IMG/VR virus record: IMGVR_UViG_3300031825_000354
Span: 1-34,481 of that record
Length of the DNA: 34,481 bases
Direction: 5' to 3' (one strand)
From: a virus
Shown piece by piece: positions 16,222 to 24,664 of the stretch. The position numbers and the translations under genes are program-made. The notes under the pieces are model-generated. The model worked only from the letters and a program-made list of their open reading frames with translations. It ran no database searches and was not told the DNA's origin. The stretch's first letter is position 1; the number at the start of each line of letters is the position of its first letter.

Positions 16222-16455
16222 CTACCGCCCCCTGAAACCCGCCAGGCGCAACGCCCGAAGGAGGTCCGGCAGACGGGCGATGTTCACGGCGACCCGCCGC
16301 GCCAGGTCGGGGCTCAGCCGCGCGCTCCGATCCGTCCCGACCAGGGGCTGGCGGCGAAAGTAGATGAACACGATCTTCTGGCCGGTGGCGTCCTCCACCC
16401 AGTAGCTTTCGTCGTTGTGGTGGACGGACCAAGGGGGTGGCAGGCGGTCGGGCAT
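16222..16455 (-). CDS. Small conserved alphaproteobacterial protein of unknown function
   Basis: Encodes 77 aa from the ATG at 16455; a TTG at 16491 in frame would give 89 aa. The pattern PPPWSVHHNDESYWVEDATGQKIVFIYF followed by LSPDLARRVAVNIARLPDLLR matches, from memory, a small family that is very common on alphaproteobacterial chromosomes, where it stands alone and has no known role. Here it is the last gene of the short fibre block, before promoter module 3. It may be a host gene picked up as cargo. Start choice is uncertain, since neither candidate has a clear Shine-Dalgarno. Confidence 0.7.
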   Translation of the reverse strand: MPDRLPPPWSVHHNDESYWVEDATGQKIVFIYFRRQPLVGTDRSARLSPDLARRVAVNIARLPDLLRALRLAGFRGR

Positions 16456-16504
16456 GCCGGAACAGATGCGGAACGCGCCGGCTGCCGTCAAGCGGAGCCG
16501 TCTA

Positions 16505-17092
16505 TCATCCCCAGGGCGAGAAGCCGGACGGTACGGCGTACACGAACGGCTCCTGACCGCAGTTCAGCTCGGCGCCCGAGCCGTTCGCGGCGCCCGCCGA
16601 CAGGTACGCGACAAAGGCGCTGTACTCGTAGCCGCCGGTTCCGGCGCTCGGGTCGCCATTGAGCCAGACGCCATTGAGAGACCACCAGATCTTCTTCGCC
16701 CCCGCCGCATTGGCTATGCCGATCACGTCTCCGAGCCCGTAGGGCGAGTAGGACGCTACGGTCCCGCCGCCGGCCACCAGTGCACCATCGGTCCCGTAGC
16801 CGATGCCGCTGATATTCGCCCCAAGCATCTGCGACAGGGACGCCGCGTCGGTCGCCATCCCGATCCTCAGATCAGCAGATCCGCGCGCGGTCAGTTCGGC
16901 ATATTTCTTGTCGGCGCCGGTCGCGTTGCTCGTCGTGGATCTGACGATGTTCGCAGTTGCGCCATCCACCGTCATTACGAGGTCGGCGGCGGATAAATCG
17001 ACGCCGGCGCCCTTATCCGAGGGATTCCATGTGGTGGTCCCGCCGACGCCGACGGGCCGGCCCAACAGCACGAGCAGTTGGGCCGGCGTCAC
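16505..17092 (-). CDS. SPRY-like domain protein, probable tail appendage
   Basis: Encodes 195 aa from a GTG that overlaps the stop of the fibre gene (GTGA at 17089-17092). After a short lead, residues 21-195 follow the SPRY/B30.2 pattern: WNPSDKGAGVDLSAADLVMT, KKYAELTARG, DLRIGMAT, GIGYGTDGALVAGG, then GDVIGIANAAGAKKIWWSLNGVWLNG (121-146) and the closing NCGQEPFVYAVPSGFSPWG. SPRY domains bind proteins or glycans. In a phage fibre cassette it probably decorates the fibre tip or the virion surface. The fold call is by pattern; the ligand is unknown. Confidence 0.75.
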   Translation of the reverse strand: MTPAQLLVLLGRPVGVGGTTTWNPSDKGAGVDLSAADLVMTVDGATANIVRSTTSNATGADKKYAELTARGSADLRIGMATDAASLSQMLGANISGIGYGTDGALVAGGGTVASYSPYGLGDVIGIANAAGAKKIWWSLNGVWLNGDPSAGTGGYEYSAFVAYLSAGAANGSGAELNCGQEPFVYAVPSGFSPWG

Positions 17093-17760
17093 GCGAAGCT
17101 CTTCCCGGCAAGGAAGCCCTGCCAGGTCACGCCGCCGTCGAAGGATATGAACCCCAGGACGTGCTTCCCGTTCGGCAGGACCGGTTTCGTGCCGTTCTGC
17201 CATTCGACGGACGCGGGCCAGGTCGGAACCGCGCCGCCGCTGATCGTGAGCCGCACCGCGAAAGCCTGCGCCTTGCTCGCCGTGGCGTTGGAGAACGTGA
17301 ACGTCGTGTTGGCGCTGATCGACTTGGTGAAGCTGTCGGCGGCCGAGAGGTCGAAGTCGGTCGACGCCACGGCCTGGACGTTGCCCTTGACCGACCCCGA
17401 ATAGGTGATCCCGCCGGTGAGGGTCGGTGCGTTGGCCGCCGCGGCGCCGATGTTGGTCCGCGCCGTGGCCGCATTGGCGACTTCCGAGAGGTTGTTCGAG
17501 ACCTGGAAAAGCGCCGAACTCGCCAGCAGGGCCGCTGTCCCAAGACCGAGACTGGTCCTGGCGGCGGACGGCGAGGCTAGGTCCGACAGGTTGTTGCTGA
17601 CCTGTAGGTAGGTGGCGCCCAGGTCCGCGCCCACGGCGCTGACCAGGATCGACCACTGCATCTTCTTCAGCAGCGAGGCCGAGATGTCGTAGACGACGAA
17701 CACGTCCACGTCGTCGGGCTCGGTGAGGCTCGAAAGCTGGTCTGGTGTCTTATCGTCCAT
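17089..17760 (-). CDS. Tail fibre protein with tandem stalk repeats
   Basis: Encodes 223 aa. Two copies of a fibre repeat lie at residues 52-74 and 85-107 (LQVSNNLSDLASPSAARTSL and FQVSNNLSEVANAATARTNI), 33 residues apart, the kind that forms trimeric stalks. The C-terminal half is beta-rich (TFTFSNATASKAQAFAVRLTI, HVLGFISFDGGVTWQGFLAGK) and ends in a knob-like domain. It is the first gene behind promoter module 4. The ATG is nine bases from the -10, with no Shine-Dalgarno. It probably takes part in receptor binding together with the SPRY-like protein encoded next. Confidence 0.8.
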   Translation of the reverse strand: MDDKTPDQLSSLTEPDDVDVFVVYDISASLLKKMQWSILVSAVGADLGATYLQVSNNLSDLASPSAARTSLGLGTAALLASSALFQVSNNLSEVANAATARTNIGAAAANAPTLTGGITYSGSVKGNVQAVASTDFDLSAADSFTKSISANTTFTFSNATASKAQAFAVRLTISGGAVPTWPASVEWQNGTKPVLPNGKHVLGFISFDGGVTWQGFLAGKSFA

Positions 17761-17769
17761 GACCCGCGC

Positions 17770-17799
17770 AGTTTAGGGCCGGGCCCAGGCCTCTCAGCG
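17770..17799 (-). promoter_or_regulatory. Late promoter module 4 (before the fibre/SPRY block)
   Basis: CGCTGAGAG (17799-17791), 14 bases, then CTAAACT (17776-17770), nine bases before the ATG at 17760. The -10 resembles the Caulobacter-type GCTANAWC. GCGCGCGG lies just upstream, directly after the TAG of the GH16 gene. Confidence 0.72.
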
Positions 17800-17806
17800 C
17801 CGCGCG

Positions 17807-19525
17807 CTACGCCAGGTCCCAGACCCGGACGTAATCCACGTAGGCGTGGACCGGCGGGCTGACCGACGCGGCTTCCTGGGGCAGCAGCTGGTTGGACAGC
17901 AGCAGGAACATCGGCTCCCGGAACTCGTCCCGCATCGGCAGGCGCGAGAGCTCCACCCGGTCCAGGTAGAAGATCATCCACTCGTCGGTCAGCAGGACGC
18001 CGTGGGTGTGCCACTCCCCGTCCGCGAGGCCGGCGAGGCTCTGATAGCTGCCGGTCTGCCAGTGCTGCGAGACCTCGCCCACCTGGAGGTTGGCGGCGGG
18101 GCGCAGGTGGACCGCCTTGTGGTGGCCGGTCGGGTTGGCGCCGGGGTAGTATTCCAGCACGTCGATCTCGGCGCGGGTCTTCGTGGCGTCGGTGTAGAGG
18201 CCGGCGGTGTAGAGCCAGAACGCGGCCCAGCAGCCCATCTGGCCGGTCGGGACCTTCATGCGGGCCTCGAAGTAGCCGTAGGCCTGACTGAAGCCCTCCC
18301 CGTCGCTCCCCACGGTCTGCATGTGGGCCGCGTACTTGGTCCCCGCGACATCCCGGATCTGAAGGTCGAGCACGCCAGCCGTGACGCTGAACGGGTCGCT
18401 GGCCTCGCCCGGGATGCCGTAGTCCGCCGCGCCGACCTTGGCCCGAACCGGCGAGCGCCAGGGGCCGGCCCCCTCGTCCAGGCTGATGCCCGACGTGTCT
18501 GTGAACACGTCCTCGAACGTCATGGTCCCGAGGAGCGCTTCGTTCAGGGCCGTCCCCGCATCGGCCTCCGAGAACACGTAGGTGCTTGGCGGGGCGTAGG
18601 GATCGGGCGGAATGGGCTCGTAGGGCGGGTTGGCGGCCTCTGCCGGGTCGTAGGAGCCCAGGAGCTGCAGCAGCGCCCCGAGCGAGCGGTAGAGCCGGAC
18701 TTCCTCCCGCTCGGTCAGGCCCTTGCCGTAGATGAAGGCCCCGATCCGTCGCGGCGAGCCGATGGCGTCGTCCGGGGTGCCGTCGAACTGCTCGTAGTGC
18801 CCGATCAGCAGCTCCAGGTCGCCCAACTGGACCGAGGGCCCGCCGGCCGCGCCGCACTGGACACCGTTGCGGCGAAGGACCGTGCTGGCCTCGCCCAAGC
18901 GGGTCGCGCCGGTCAGGCCCACCGCCGTGGTGATCCCGCTCGTGGCCGCCGCGGCGCTCCTGAAGGTGTGCTGGCGGGCGATCCGGCCCGCGACGGTCGT
19001 TGGAAGCCCGGTGAGCTGGTCGGTCTCGATGCCCTTGACGAAGGACCACTCCGACCCGGCCTCGGGCGCCGTGCCGGTCAGGGGCGTGTATTCGTTGGAC
19101 AGGATGAAGGCATAGACCCCGCAGTCATTCAGCGTCGCCCGGATCGCGTCCCGCTCGGGGATGAAGCCGGTGCGCCAGAACCCGCCCGTCGTGGGGTTGG
19201 ACCGCAGGCCGCCCTGCGGCGCCACTTCCCCTGCCCCGGCCCGGACCAGGCGGAACCGCGACGGGTCGCAGAGGTTGACCCCCGCCTCGTCCGCCGAGAA
19301 ATGGCCGGTCACATAGAACAGGTCCGACTTGCCGATGATGTCGGCGTTCATGCGGACGAACCAGTCATAGGCCGCGGTCATCTCGGCGCCAGGGCTCGAT
19401 CCCATGGCCGCGATCCAGCGGGCGGTGATCGGGTGCAGGCCGGAAGCCGGAGCATTCGCGGCCCCGGCCCGCATGGCCCGGCGGATCGCCCCCAGGCCCG
19501 CGCCACCATCGACCGTGCCGGGCAC
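17807..19525 (-). CDS. Tail depolymerase: fibre domain fused to a GH16 glycanase
   Basis: Encodes 572 aa. Residues 1-285 are paralogous to the protein encoded just upstream (19525-20370): same MP-x-TV-x-x-G start, similar central strands, and the same closing block (SPRRIGAFIYGKGLTEREE against SPRRVCFCYAGGILTDRPA). A Pro-rich linker (about 297-315) joins it to a GH16 beta-jelly-roll domain with the diagnostic motif EIDVLE at 453-458: Glu453 nucleophile, Asp455, Glu458 acid/base. GH16 enzymes cut beta-glucans or galactans, so this is likely a virion enzyme that opens host exopolysaccharide or capsule. GTG start at 19525 overlaps the preceding TAG. The polysaccharide substrate cannot be told from sequence. 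Confidence 0.88.
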   Translation of the reverse strand: MPGTVDGGAGLGAIRRAMRAGAANAPASGLHPITARWIAAMGSSPGAEMTAAYDWFVRMNADIIGKSDLFYVTGHFSADEAGVNLCDPSRFRLVRAGAGEVAPQGGLRSNPTTGGFWRTGFIPERDAIRATLNDCGVYAFILSNEYTPLTGTAPEAGSEWSFVKGIETDQLTGLPTTVAGRIARQHTFRSAAAATSGITTAVGLTGATRLGEASTVLRRNGVQCGAAGGPSVQLGDLELLIGHYEQFDGTPDDAIGSPRRIGAFIYGKGLTEREEVRLYRSLGALLQLLGSYDPAEAANPPYEPIPPDPYAPPSTYVFSEADAGTALNEALLGTMTFEDVFTDTSGISLDEGAGPWRSPVRAKVGAADYGIPGEASDPFSVTAGVLDLQIRDVAGTKYAAHMQTVGSDGEGFSQAYGYFEARMKVPTGQMGCWAAFWLYTAGLYTDATKTRAEIDVLEYYPGANPTGHHKAVHLRPAANLQVGEVSQHWQTGSYQSLAGLADGEWHTHGVLLTDEWMIFYLDRVELSRLPMRDEFREPMFLLLSNQLLPQEAASVSPPVHAYVDYVRVWDLA

Positions 19526-20370
19526 TACGCCGCCCCCCGCGACCTCAGGAAGCGCTTCAGGGCGGACACGAAGGCCGGACGATCCGTCAGGATGCCTCCG
19601 GCGTAGCAGAAGCAGACTCGGCGAGGCGACCTCAGGGTGGACGAGCCGTTCCAGTTCAGGAGGTACATGTTCGAGTTGGTGATCGCGACCGCATCGCCGC
19701 CGCGACCGGTCGCCGTGATCGACACGCCGTCACGGTAGATGAAATTGATGTTCGCGCCGGTCGCGGCCGTCCGCACGAAGGAGGTCAACCCGAGAGCCGA
19801 ACCCACGCCGGTATCGCTACTGAAGCTCTGGTTGCGGTTGGTCCGCCCGTTGGCCGTCGAGGGATCGGCCGTCGAGACCGTCGTCTGCATGGCCCGGATG
19901 AAGGCGTTGGTGTGCCCCATCTCGATGCCGAAGTAGTTGACCGGCATCTCGTCCGTGTTGACGTAGACGCCGAACTCTGCGGTCCCGAGCGTGTAGTTCG
20001 TCCCGCCCGTCACGGGGTTCCAGCCAGTGTCGAGCTGCGACGAGCTGGTGGCGTCCTGCACGCCTTGACTGGAGATGGTGGGCGAGCCTGCCGCGACCGT
20101 CGCGACGTGCAGGTCCGGGTTCTTCAGACAGGGAAACGTCGTCTGGCCGGAAACCAGCTCAAGCACCGGCTGCGCCATGTCGATCTCGTCCCAGGCTCCG
20201 CTCGCCTGCCAGGCGTCCACGAGGGCCACGAGCTGAAGCAGCAGAGTCGTGTCGGAGCCGCCGATGGCGTCGAAGTAGGCTTCCGCCGCCGTGTTCCGGG
20301 GCCGCTCCCTCGCAACAGCAGGGGCGCTTACGAGACGGAGCCCGCGACCGGCCCTCACCGTGCGCGGCAT
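19525..20370 (-). CDS. Tail fibre-domain protein, paralogue of the GH16 depolymerase N-terminus
   Basis: Encodes 281 aa without an enzyme motif. A helical N-terminus is followed by a beta-rich domain with SSQLDTGWNPVTGGTNYTLGTAEFGVYVNTDE and a C-terminal SPRRVCFCYAGGILTDRPAFVSALKRFLRSRG. The order of these blocks is the same as in residues 1-285 of the depolymerase encoded next, so the two arose by duplication, with GH16 added to one copy. It is likely a structural fibre or baseplate component. The ATG follows four bases after the preceding gene stop. Confidence 0.75.
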   Translation of the reverse strand: MPRTVRAGRGLRLVSAPAVARERPRNTAAEAYFDAIGGSDTTLLLQLVALVDAWQASGAWDEIDMAQPVLELVSGQTTFPCLKNPDLHVATVAAGSPTISSQGVQDATSSSQLDTGWNPVTGGTNYTLGTAEFGVYVNTDEMPVNYFGIEMGHTNAFIRAMQTTVSTADPSTANGRTNRNQSFSSDTGVGSALGLTSFVRTAATGANINFIYRDGVSITATGRGGDAVAITNSNMYLLNWNGSSTLRSPRRVCFCYAGGILTDRPAFVSALKRFLRSRGAA

Positions 20371-20373
20371 GGA

Positions 20374-20724
20374 TCACGCCACCGCGTAGTAGGTGACGTT
20401 GAGCTTGGCGCTGGCGCTTTGTTCGATGAACTCGATGGCCGCCAGGTTCACGTCGTAATACAGCTCTTCCGTCGTCGCGAGCGGCTGTCCCACCGAGGAG
20501 GTCGGAGACGTACCGTCGTCTCGCCAGCGCACAGCCTGGGCTTCGGGCTTGATGATCGCGATGGTCGCGCCGCTCGGGACCGTCAGGCCCTTGGCCGAAC
20601 TCAGGCCGGTGATCTGCTCATAGCCCTTGATCGTGAGGGCCGAGGCGCGGGGGCTGACCGGCACAGGGTTGTCGTTGGAATGCGCGACGCCATCCTTGTC
20701 GGAGAGCGATACGAAGCCGGACAT
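20374..20724 (-). CDS. Small beta-rich virion protein
   Basis: Encodes 116 aa. The sequence (IKGYEQITGLSSAKGLTVPSGATIAIIKPEAQAVRWRDDGTSPTSSVG and AAIEFIEQSASAKLNVTYY) matches a small beta-sandwich protein pattern that I associate with phage head or tail fibres. Function is not established. GAGGAG ten bases before the ATG marks the start. It lies between portal and fibre genes in the portal-led block, suggesting a minor virion or fibre-anchor role. Confidence 0.72.
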   Translation of the reverse strand: MSGFVSLSDKDGVAHSNDNPVPVSPRASALTIKGYEQITGLSSAKGLTVPSGATIAIIKPEAQAVRWRDDGTSPTSSVGQPLATTEELYYDVNLAAIEFIEQSASAKLNVTYYAVA

Positions 20725-20756
20725 GGGCGGGTAGCTCCTCTAGATCGTCGCGGCCG

Positions 20757-22850
20757 TCACGCGGTCGCCTGCGGGGTGGGATCGCGGCCGAGGGCGAAGA
20801 CCTTGGCGGAAGCGAGCCGTTCGCGGAGCGCCATGTCGGCGCCGTCGACCTGCGCCTGAAGCTGCGTCCTGAAGTTCTCGCCCTGCTGCTTGACCTGTTC
20901 GCGCTGGAGGTTGAGCCCGGCCACTTCCACCGGCGTCTTGTCCGGCGGCGGCGCTGCCTCCTGAGGCTGCGGCTGCTGCGCCGCGCCCATGAGCTGGTTG
21001 ATCGACTGCTCGATGATCTGTTCGAGCTCGCGCCCGGCGCGGAACCGGCGCATCGCGAACTTCAGCATCTCCGCCGCCATTGGGCCGAGTTGAGGCGCCT
21101 GTTGGACCACCGGGCCCCACTGCTGCATGAACGACGCCACCGCCTGGAGGAGCTCGACGGTCTGCGCCTTCTCCTCCTGCTCGTTCGGCTCGATGGTCGA
21201 GTCCGTCTCGATGTCGATGCGGAAGGCCCGCGCGGCGTTGTCCCGCAGCATCGCGACCACGTCTTCCCAGGTCGGCGACTGGAGCGCCTGAAGGATCTGC
21301 GGCGGCACCTGCTGGCCGGTCATCGCCGCCTGCCTGGCCTGAAGCTCGAGCTGCGCCTTGTCGGCGGCCGTCGGGAGTTGCACGCCGGTCATCGCCGCGA
21401 AGGTCTCCGGCGAGAAGTGCTCCGCCATGACCTCGCCCTTGATCCGCAGAACGTCCCGGGCGAAGCGCGCCAGCTCCTTCTGACGGTCGCGGATGCGCAG
21501 CGAGCCCCACTGGGCCTTCAGGCTCTGGGCGCCGTAGGTCTCGCCGGGGTCGGTGGCCCCGCGCAGGATGTCGGCGACGCCGGTGATTTGGTAGACGTCC
21601 TGGATGATCTGGGCCCGGAGGTCGATGCACGCCTTGAGCGTCGTCACGACCTTGTCGATCGGCCACCACTCCACCTTCCCGTTGACCCCGCCGTCCCCCG
21701 CGAAGTTCTTCCAGTCCGCGACCGGAACCAGCGTGCCGTTCGGCGACTCCAGCGCCTGCGTCAGGTCCAGCTTGGCCTCGCCGGCATAGAAGCCCACGAC
21801 CTTCAGCGCCTTCTGCAACTCGCCGATCTTGGCGGTGAGCTCGTCGATCTCCTTCGCCTGGTCCTGATAGGCGATGTAGTCCGGCACGGGGATCAGGCTG
21901 TCGTTGGCGATCACGCCCAGCGCCGGCCGCGGGCAGGGGAAGAACCCGTCCAGCCGCAGCGGGTCGGCCCGCTTGTCCAGTACCGCGTCCGGCCAGCTCT
22001 TCGAGATCCAGAGGGCGCAGCGCTCGTTCTTGTCCCAGACCTCGTAGATCGCCGCCCGGCGTGACATGTCGACCTCGTCCGGAGAGCCCGACTGTTTGGC
22101 CGGGTAGTCCAGCGGGATTTTGTTCCCGAGCTCCTTCCCGAAGCGCTCCACGAGCTGCTTGCGGCTCATGAACACCCGGCGCCAGACGTACCAGACCTCG
22201 TTCCAGGTCCGGGCCGGCGTGTGGCCGAAGTCCTCATAGGAGACGTAGTCCGTGATCGACTGCTCGAAGATCACCGGCCGGTAGGTGCTCTTGGCGACGT
22301 AGCCGCCTTCACCGTCCTCTTCGACGGTCTCGGCGTCGTAGCGGTCGCCGTCCTCGGTCTCGTAGCAGACGCCTGCGTCCGTCGTGACCTGGAGAACCTT
22401 GACCTCCTCGGTCTGCTCCGGCCCGTAGGTCGGGACGTAGCGCTCCCAGGTCTGGCAGCGGGCGATCAGCACGTAATCGAGCGCCGCCGTCCTCAGGACC
22501 TCGCCGAGGTCGTTGGCGTCGACGCTGTAGGACAGGCCGCGCTCCAGCACTTCCGTCGCGACCCGTGCGACCGGGTCGGCGTCCTTGAAGCGCCGGCTCA
22601 CCACCGGCTCCGGCGGCCGCGAGAAGGCCGCAGGCAGGATGGTCTGTGTGTTGGAGTAGAGGAGGGCGTAGCCGCGCTCCGCCCTCTCGCCGCGCTCCTG
22701 CTTGTACTTCCGGAAGATGCCGCGGCTGCGGGTCAGCCACTTCTGCTGCGCGCGCTCGGAGGTGCCGAGTTCGGAGATCCACCGGCGCGCTTCGGCCGCC
22801 GACTCCTCGTCGGGCGTCTTCTTGCGGTTCGCGGGGGCCAAGTACGCCAT
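20757..22850 (-). CDS. Portal protein
   Basis: Encodes 697 aa, close in size to the P22-type portals. Key blocks are NTQTILPAAFSRPPEPVVSRRF and LEVLERGLSYSVDAND-like text near 75-125, the central crown and stem segment with QDVYQITGVADILRGATDPGETYGAQSLKAQWGSLRIRDRQKELARFARDVLRIKG (about 420-480), and a Gln/Pro-rich C-terminal tail. Twelve copies should form the DNA channel at one head vertex. It follows the large terminase gene and heads its own block behind promoter module 5. The ATG is only six bases after the -10, so translation should be leaderless. Confidence 0.9.
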   Translation of the reverse strand: MAYLAPANRKKTPDEESAAEARRWISELGTSERAQQKWLTRSRGIFRKYKQERGERAERGYALLYSNTQTILPAAFSRPPEPVVSRRFKDADPVARVATEVLERGLSYSVDANDLGEVLRTAALDYVLIARCQTWERYVPTYGPEQTEEVKVLQVTTDAGVCYETEDGDRYDAETVEEDGEGGYVAKSTYRPVIFEQSITDYVSYEDFGHTPARTWNEVWYVWRRVFMSRKQLVERFGKELGNKIPLDYPAKQSGSPDEVDMSRRAAIYEVWDKNERCALWISKSWPDAVLDKRADPLRLDGFFPCPRPALGVIANDSLIPVPDYIAYQDQAKEIDELTAKIGELQKALKVVGFYAGEAKLDLTQALESPNGTLVPVADWKNFAGDGGVNGKVEWWPIDKVVTTLKACIDLRAQIIQDVYQITGVADILRGATDPGETYGAQSLKAQWGSLRIRDRQKELARFARDVLRIKGEVMAEHFSPETFAAMTGVQLPTAADKAQLELQARQAAMTGQQVPPQILQALQSPTWEDVVAMLRDNAARAFRIDIETDSTIEPNEQEEKAQTVELLQAVASFMQQWGPVVQQAPQLGPMAAEMLKFAMRRFRAGRELEQIIEQSINQLMGAAQQPQPQEAAPPPDKTPVEVAGLNLQREQVKQQGENFRTQLQAQVDGADMALRERLASAKVFALGRDPTPQATA

Positions 22851-22856
22851 GGCCGT

Positions 22857-22886
22857 AGTCTAAGGCGGCGAGGAGACCTCTCAGCG
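22857..22886 (-). promoter_or_regulatory. Late promoter module 5 (before the portal block)
   Basis: CGCTGAGAG (22886-22878), 14 bases, then TTAGACT (22863-22857), six bases before the portal ATG at 22850. The module fills the 41-bp gap between terminase stop and portal start. Confidence 0.75.
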
Positions 22887-22891
22887 CCGCG

Positions 22892-24541
22892 CTACAGCCG
22901 CTCTTCCCGCCTCGGCGTGCTGGCGTGCAGCTCGTCCCAGGTCATCTGGTTCAGCCCGCGGGGCGCTTCCGGAGCCGGCGGCGGCTCCGGCTTCACCACC
23001 GCCGGAAGCGCCAGGTCGATCGCCCGCGCCATGATCGCCAGCATGTCGACCTCCTCATCATCCCTCCCGGCCGGGAATTTCACGTACCTGTCGATGATCT
23101 CGTCTCCCTCCGGCCCCTCCGGAACCCAGATCAGGCCCATGGAGGCCATGCCCTGCGCCGCCTGCGCCTTGGTGGCCTTGTCGTGGCCGTGGGGGCTCAT
23201 GGCGTGGAGGATGGTGTGCACGCCCTCTTCCTTCATCTGCCGGACGATGAAGGGCCGGGCCGCCTTCCAGTTGTTGTCGTCCTCCGGGAGCCAGGCATAG
23301 ACCCCCCACTTGCGCAGCAGCCCGTTCATCGGCGTCGGAGGGTCGGGGCGCCGAGGCCCCGTCTTCAGGTTCCCCACGATCCGGTCCGCTGTCACGTCCA
23401 TGGTCGCCCGGTGCAGGAAGCCGTCGCGCAGATAGACGTCGCCCGAGGCCGCAAGGCCCCACACCCGGGCGCCCGACGGGTCGCTTTCGTCGCCGTCGGT
23501 CGGAGCGTGGTCGCTTGTGAGGTAGTGCCGCAGCGCCAGGCCCTCGATGTCCGCCGGCCGGTAGCGCCGGAACCAGTCCCGCTTGAAGAACGTGCCTTCC
23601 GCCGGAGCTGGCCGTTGCTGGTAGAGCGCCGACCAGGTCCGCGCGTTGCGCCGTGCCGCGGTCCAGAAGTCCGGGTCCTTGCCGAACCACTCCGGCCACA
23701 GCATTTCCCCGGGCTTTCGGCCAAGCGGGTCCTTGGCCTCGGCTTCAGCCGGGATGCAGAGCACCTCCCAGTCCAGGCCGTCCTTGCACCGGAAGATCCC
23801 GCTCTCGCCGTCCCAATCGTCCGGCAGGAGACCGCCGGCAAGGTCATCCTCGTGCCAGCGGGTCAGGATCATGAGCACCCAGCCGTGCGGCTTCAGGCGC
23901 GTGCGGACCGTGTCCTCGAACTCCTCGCGGGTCCGCTGGCGCACCTGCTCGGAATCGGCGTCCTGGCGGTTCTTGATCGGGTCGTCGACCACGAACCCGT
24001 CCGCGCGGTTGCCCGTGATCCCGGACAGGATGCCCCCGCCCATGAACTCCGAGCCGTTGGTGAGCGCGAACTCCTCGGCGGCCCGGCTCTCTGGATCGAG
24101 CCCGCACCGCATGATGTCCCGATAGACCGGCTGGCGGGTCACGGCCCGCATCCGGCGGCCCATCTTGCGCGCCAGGTCGCTCGCGTAGGTCCCGAGGATG
24201 ATGTTGCGTCGCTTCCGGCCCATGGCCCAGGCCGGGAAGACGACGGAGGCGTAGGTCGACTTCGCGGAGCCGGGGGGCATGAAGACCATGGCCCGCCGCG
24301 TCCGGCCGCTCTCCAGGCGTTCGCAGAGGTCGATCAGGGCCTTGTGGTGGGCGGCCTGCGGCGTCTCGATAGGCTGGAACTTCCAGTCCGCCGCCTCGTC
24401 ATCCTCCTCGCCGACCGGCGCGCCGGGGATCTCGATCATGCCGCAGAAGGCGTGCAGGCTGTCGCGCGCGTCGACGCAGTCCAGGGCGTACCAGGCGCCC
24501 GCCGGGTCCGCCGCGATCCGATCCTCCAGCGACACGCTCAC
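22892..24541 (-). CDS. terL: Terminase large subunit
   Basis: Encodes about 549 aa, the ATPase and nuclease that packages DNA. Walker A is MPPGSAKST and Walker B is GFVVDDP; in numbering from the GTG at 24541 they lie near residues 88-96 and 183-188. The nuclease domain shows acidic clusters at YLTSDHAPTDGDESD and near the C-terminus (DEEVDMLAIMARAIDLA). I chose the GTG at 24541 because GAGGAG lies five bases before it; an upstream ATG at 24577 has no comparable site. It sits 123 bases after the preceding small gene and directly before the portal block, the standard order. Confidence 0.92.
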   Translation of the reverse strand: MSVSLEDRIAADPAGAWYALDCVDARDSLHAFCGMIEIPGAPVGEEDDEAADWKFQPIETPQAAHHKALIDLCERLESGRTRRAMVFMPPGSAKSTYASVVFPAWAMGRKRRNIILGTYASDLARKMGRRMRAVTRQPVYRDIMRCGLDPESRAAEEFALTNGSEFMGGGILSGITGNRADGFVVDDPIKNRQDADSEQVRQRTREEFEDTVRTRLKPHGWVLMILTRWHEDDLAGGLLPDDWDGESGIFRCKDGLDWEVLCIPAEAEAKDPLGRKPGEMLWPEWFGKDPDFWTAARRNARTWSALYQQRPAPAEGTFFKRDWFRRYRPADIEGLALRHYLTSDHAPTDGDESDPSGARVWGLAASGDVYLRDGFLHRATMDVTADRIVGNLKTGPRRPDPPTPMNGLLRKWGVYAWLPEDDNNWKAARPFIVRQMKEEGVHTILHAMSPHGHDKATKAQAAQGMASMGLIWVPEGPEGDEIIDRYVKFPAGRDDEEVDMLAIMARAIDLALPAVVKPEPPPAPEAPRGLNQMTWDELHASTPRREERL

Positions 24542-24664
24542 GGGTGCTCCTCGGTCGGACGCTCCCGGAGACCGCATCCCGCCAACCGTCTTGCGAACGG
24601 CTGTGACCCTCCCGCGAGAGGGCCGCTGAAAAGGGGTGCGGCCTCCGGATTCGCCACGCTCCGC
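24542..24664 (-). other. Untranslated gap before the large terminase
   Basis: This 123-base gap has no copy of the late promoter module. It contains short dyads on the minus strand (CCCTC-N6-GAGGG; CCGT-N7-ACGG) and the GAGGAG ribosome site of terL. I see no terminator or gene in it. Confidence 0.4.

Noticed and set aside
17846-19606. A 586-codon plus-strand frame opposite the depolymerase
   Set aside because: Arg/Gly/Ala/Val/Pro-rich mirror of a well-supported GH16 gene; typical of high-GC antisense frames.
20740-21669. A 309-codon minus-strand frame in the portal region
   Set aside because: Second frame within the portal gene, Arg/Gly/Ala-rich with no balanced segments.
24542-24577. Upstream ATG start for the large terminase
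   Set aside because: The GTG at 24541 has GAGGAG five bases upstream, while the ATG at 24577 has no comparable site; kept only as an alternative.
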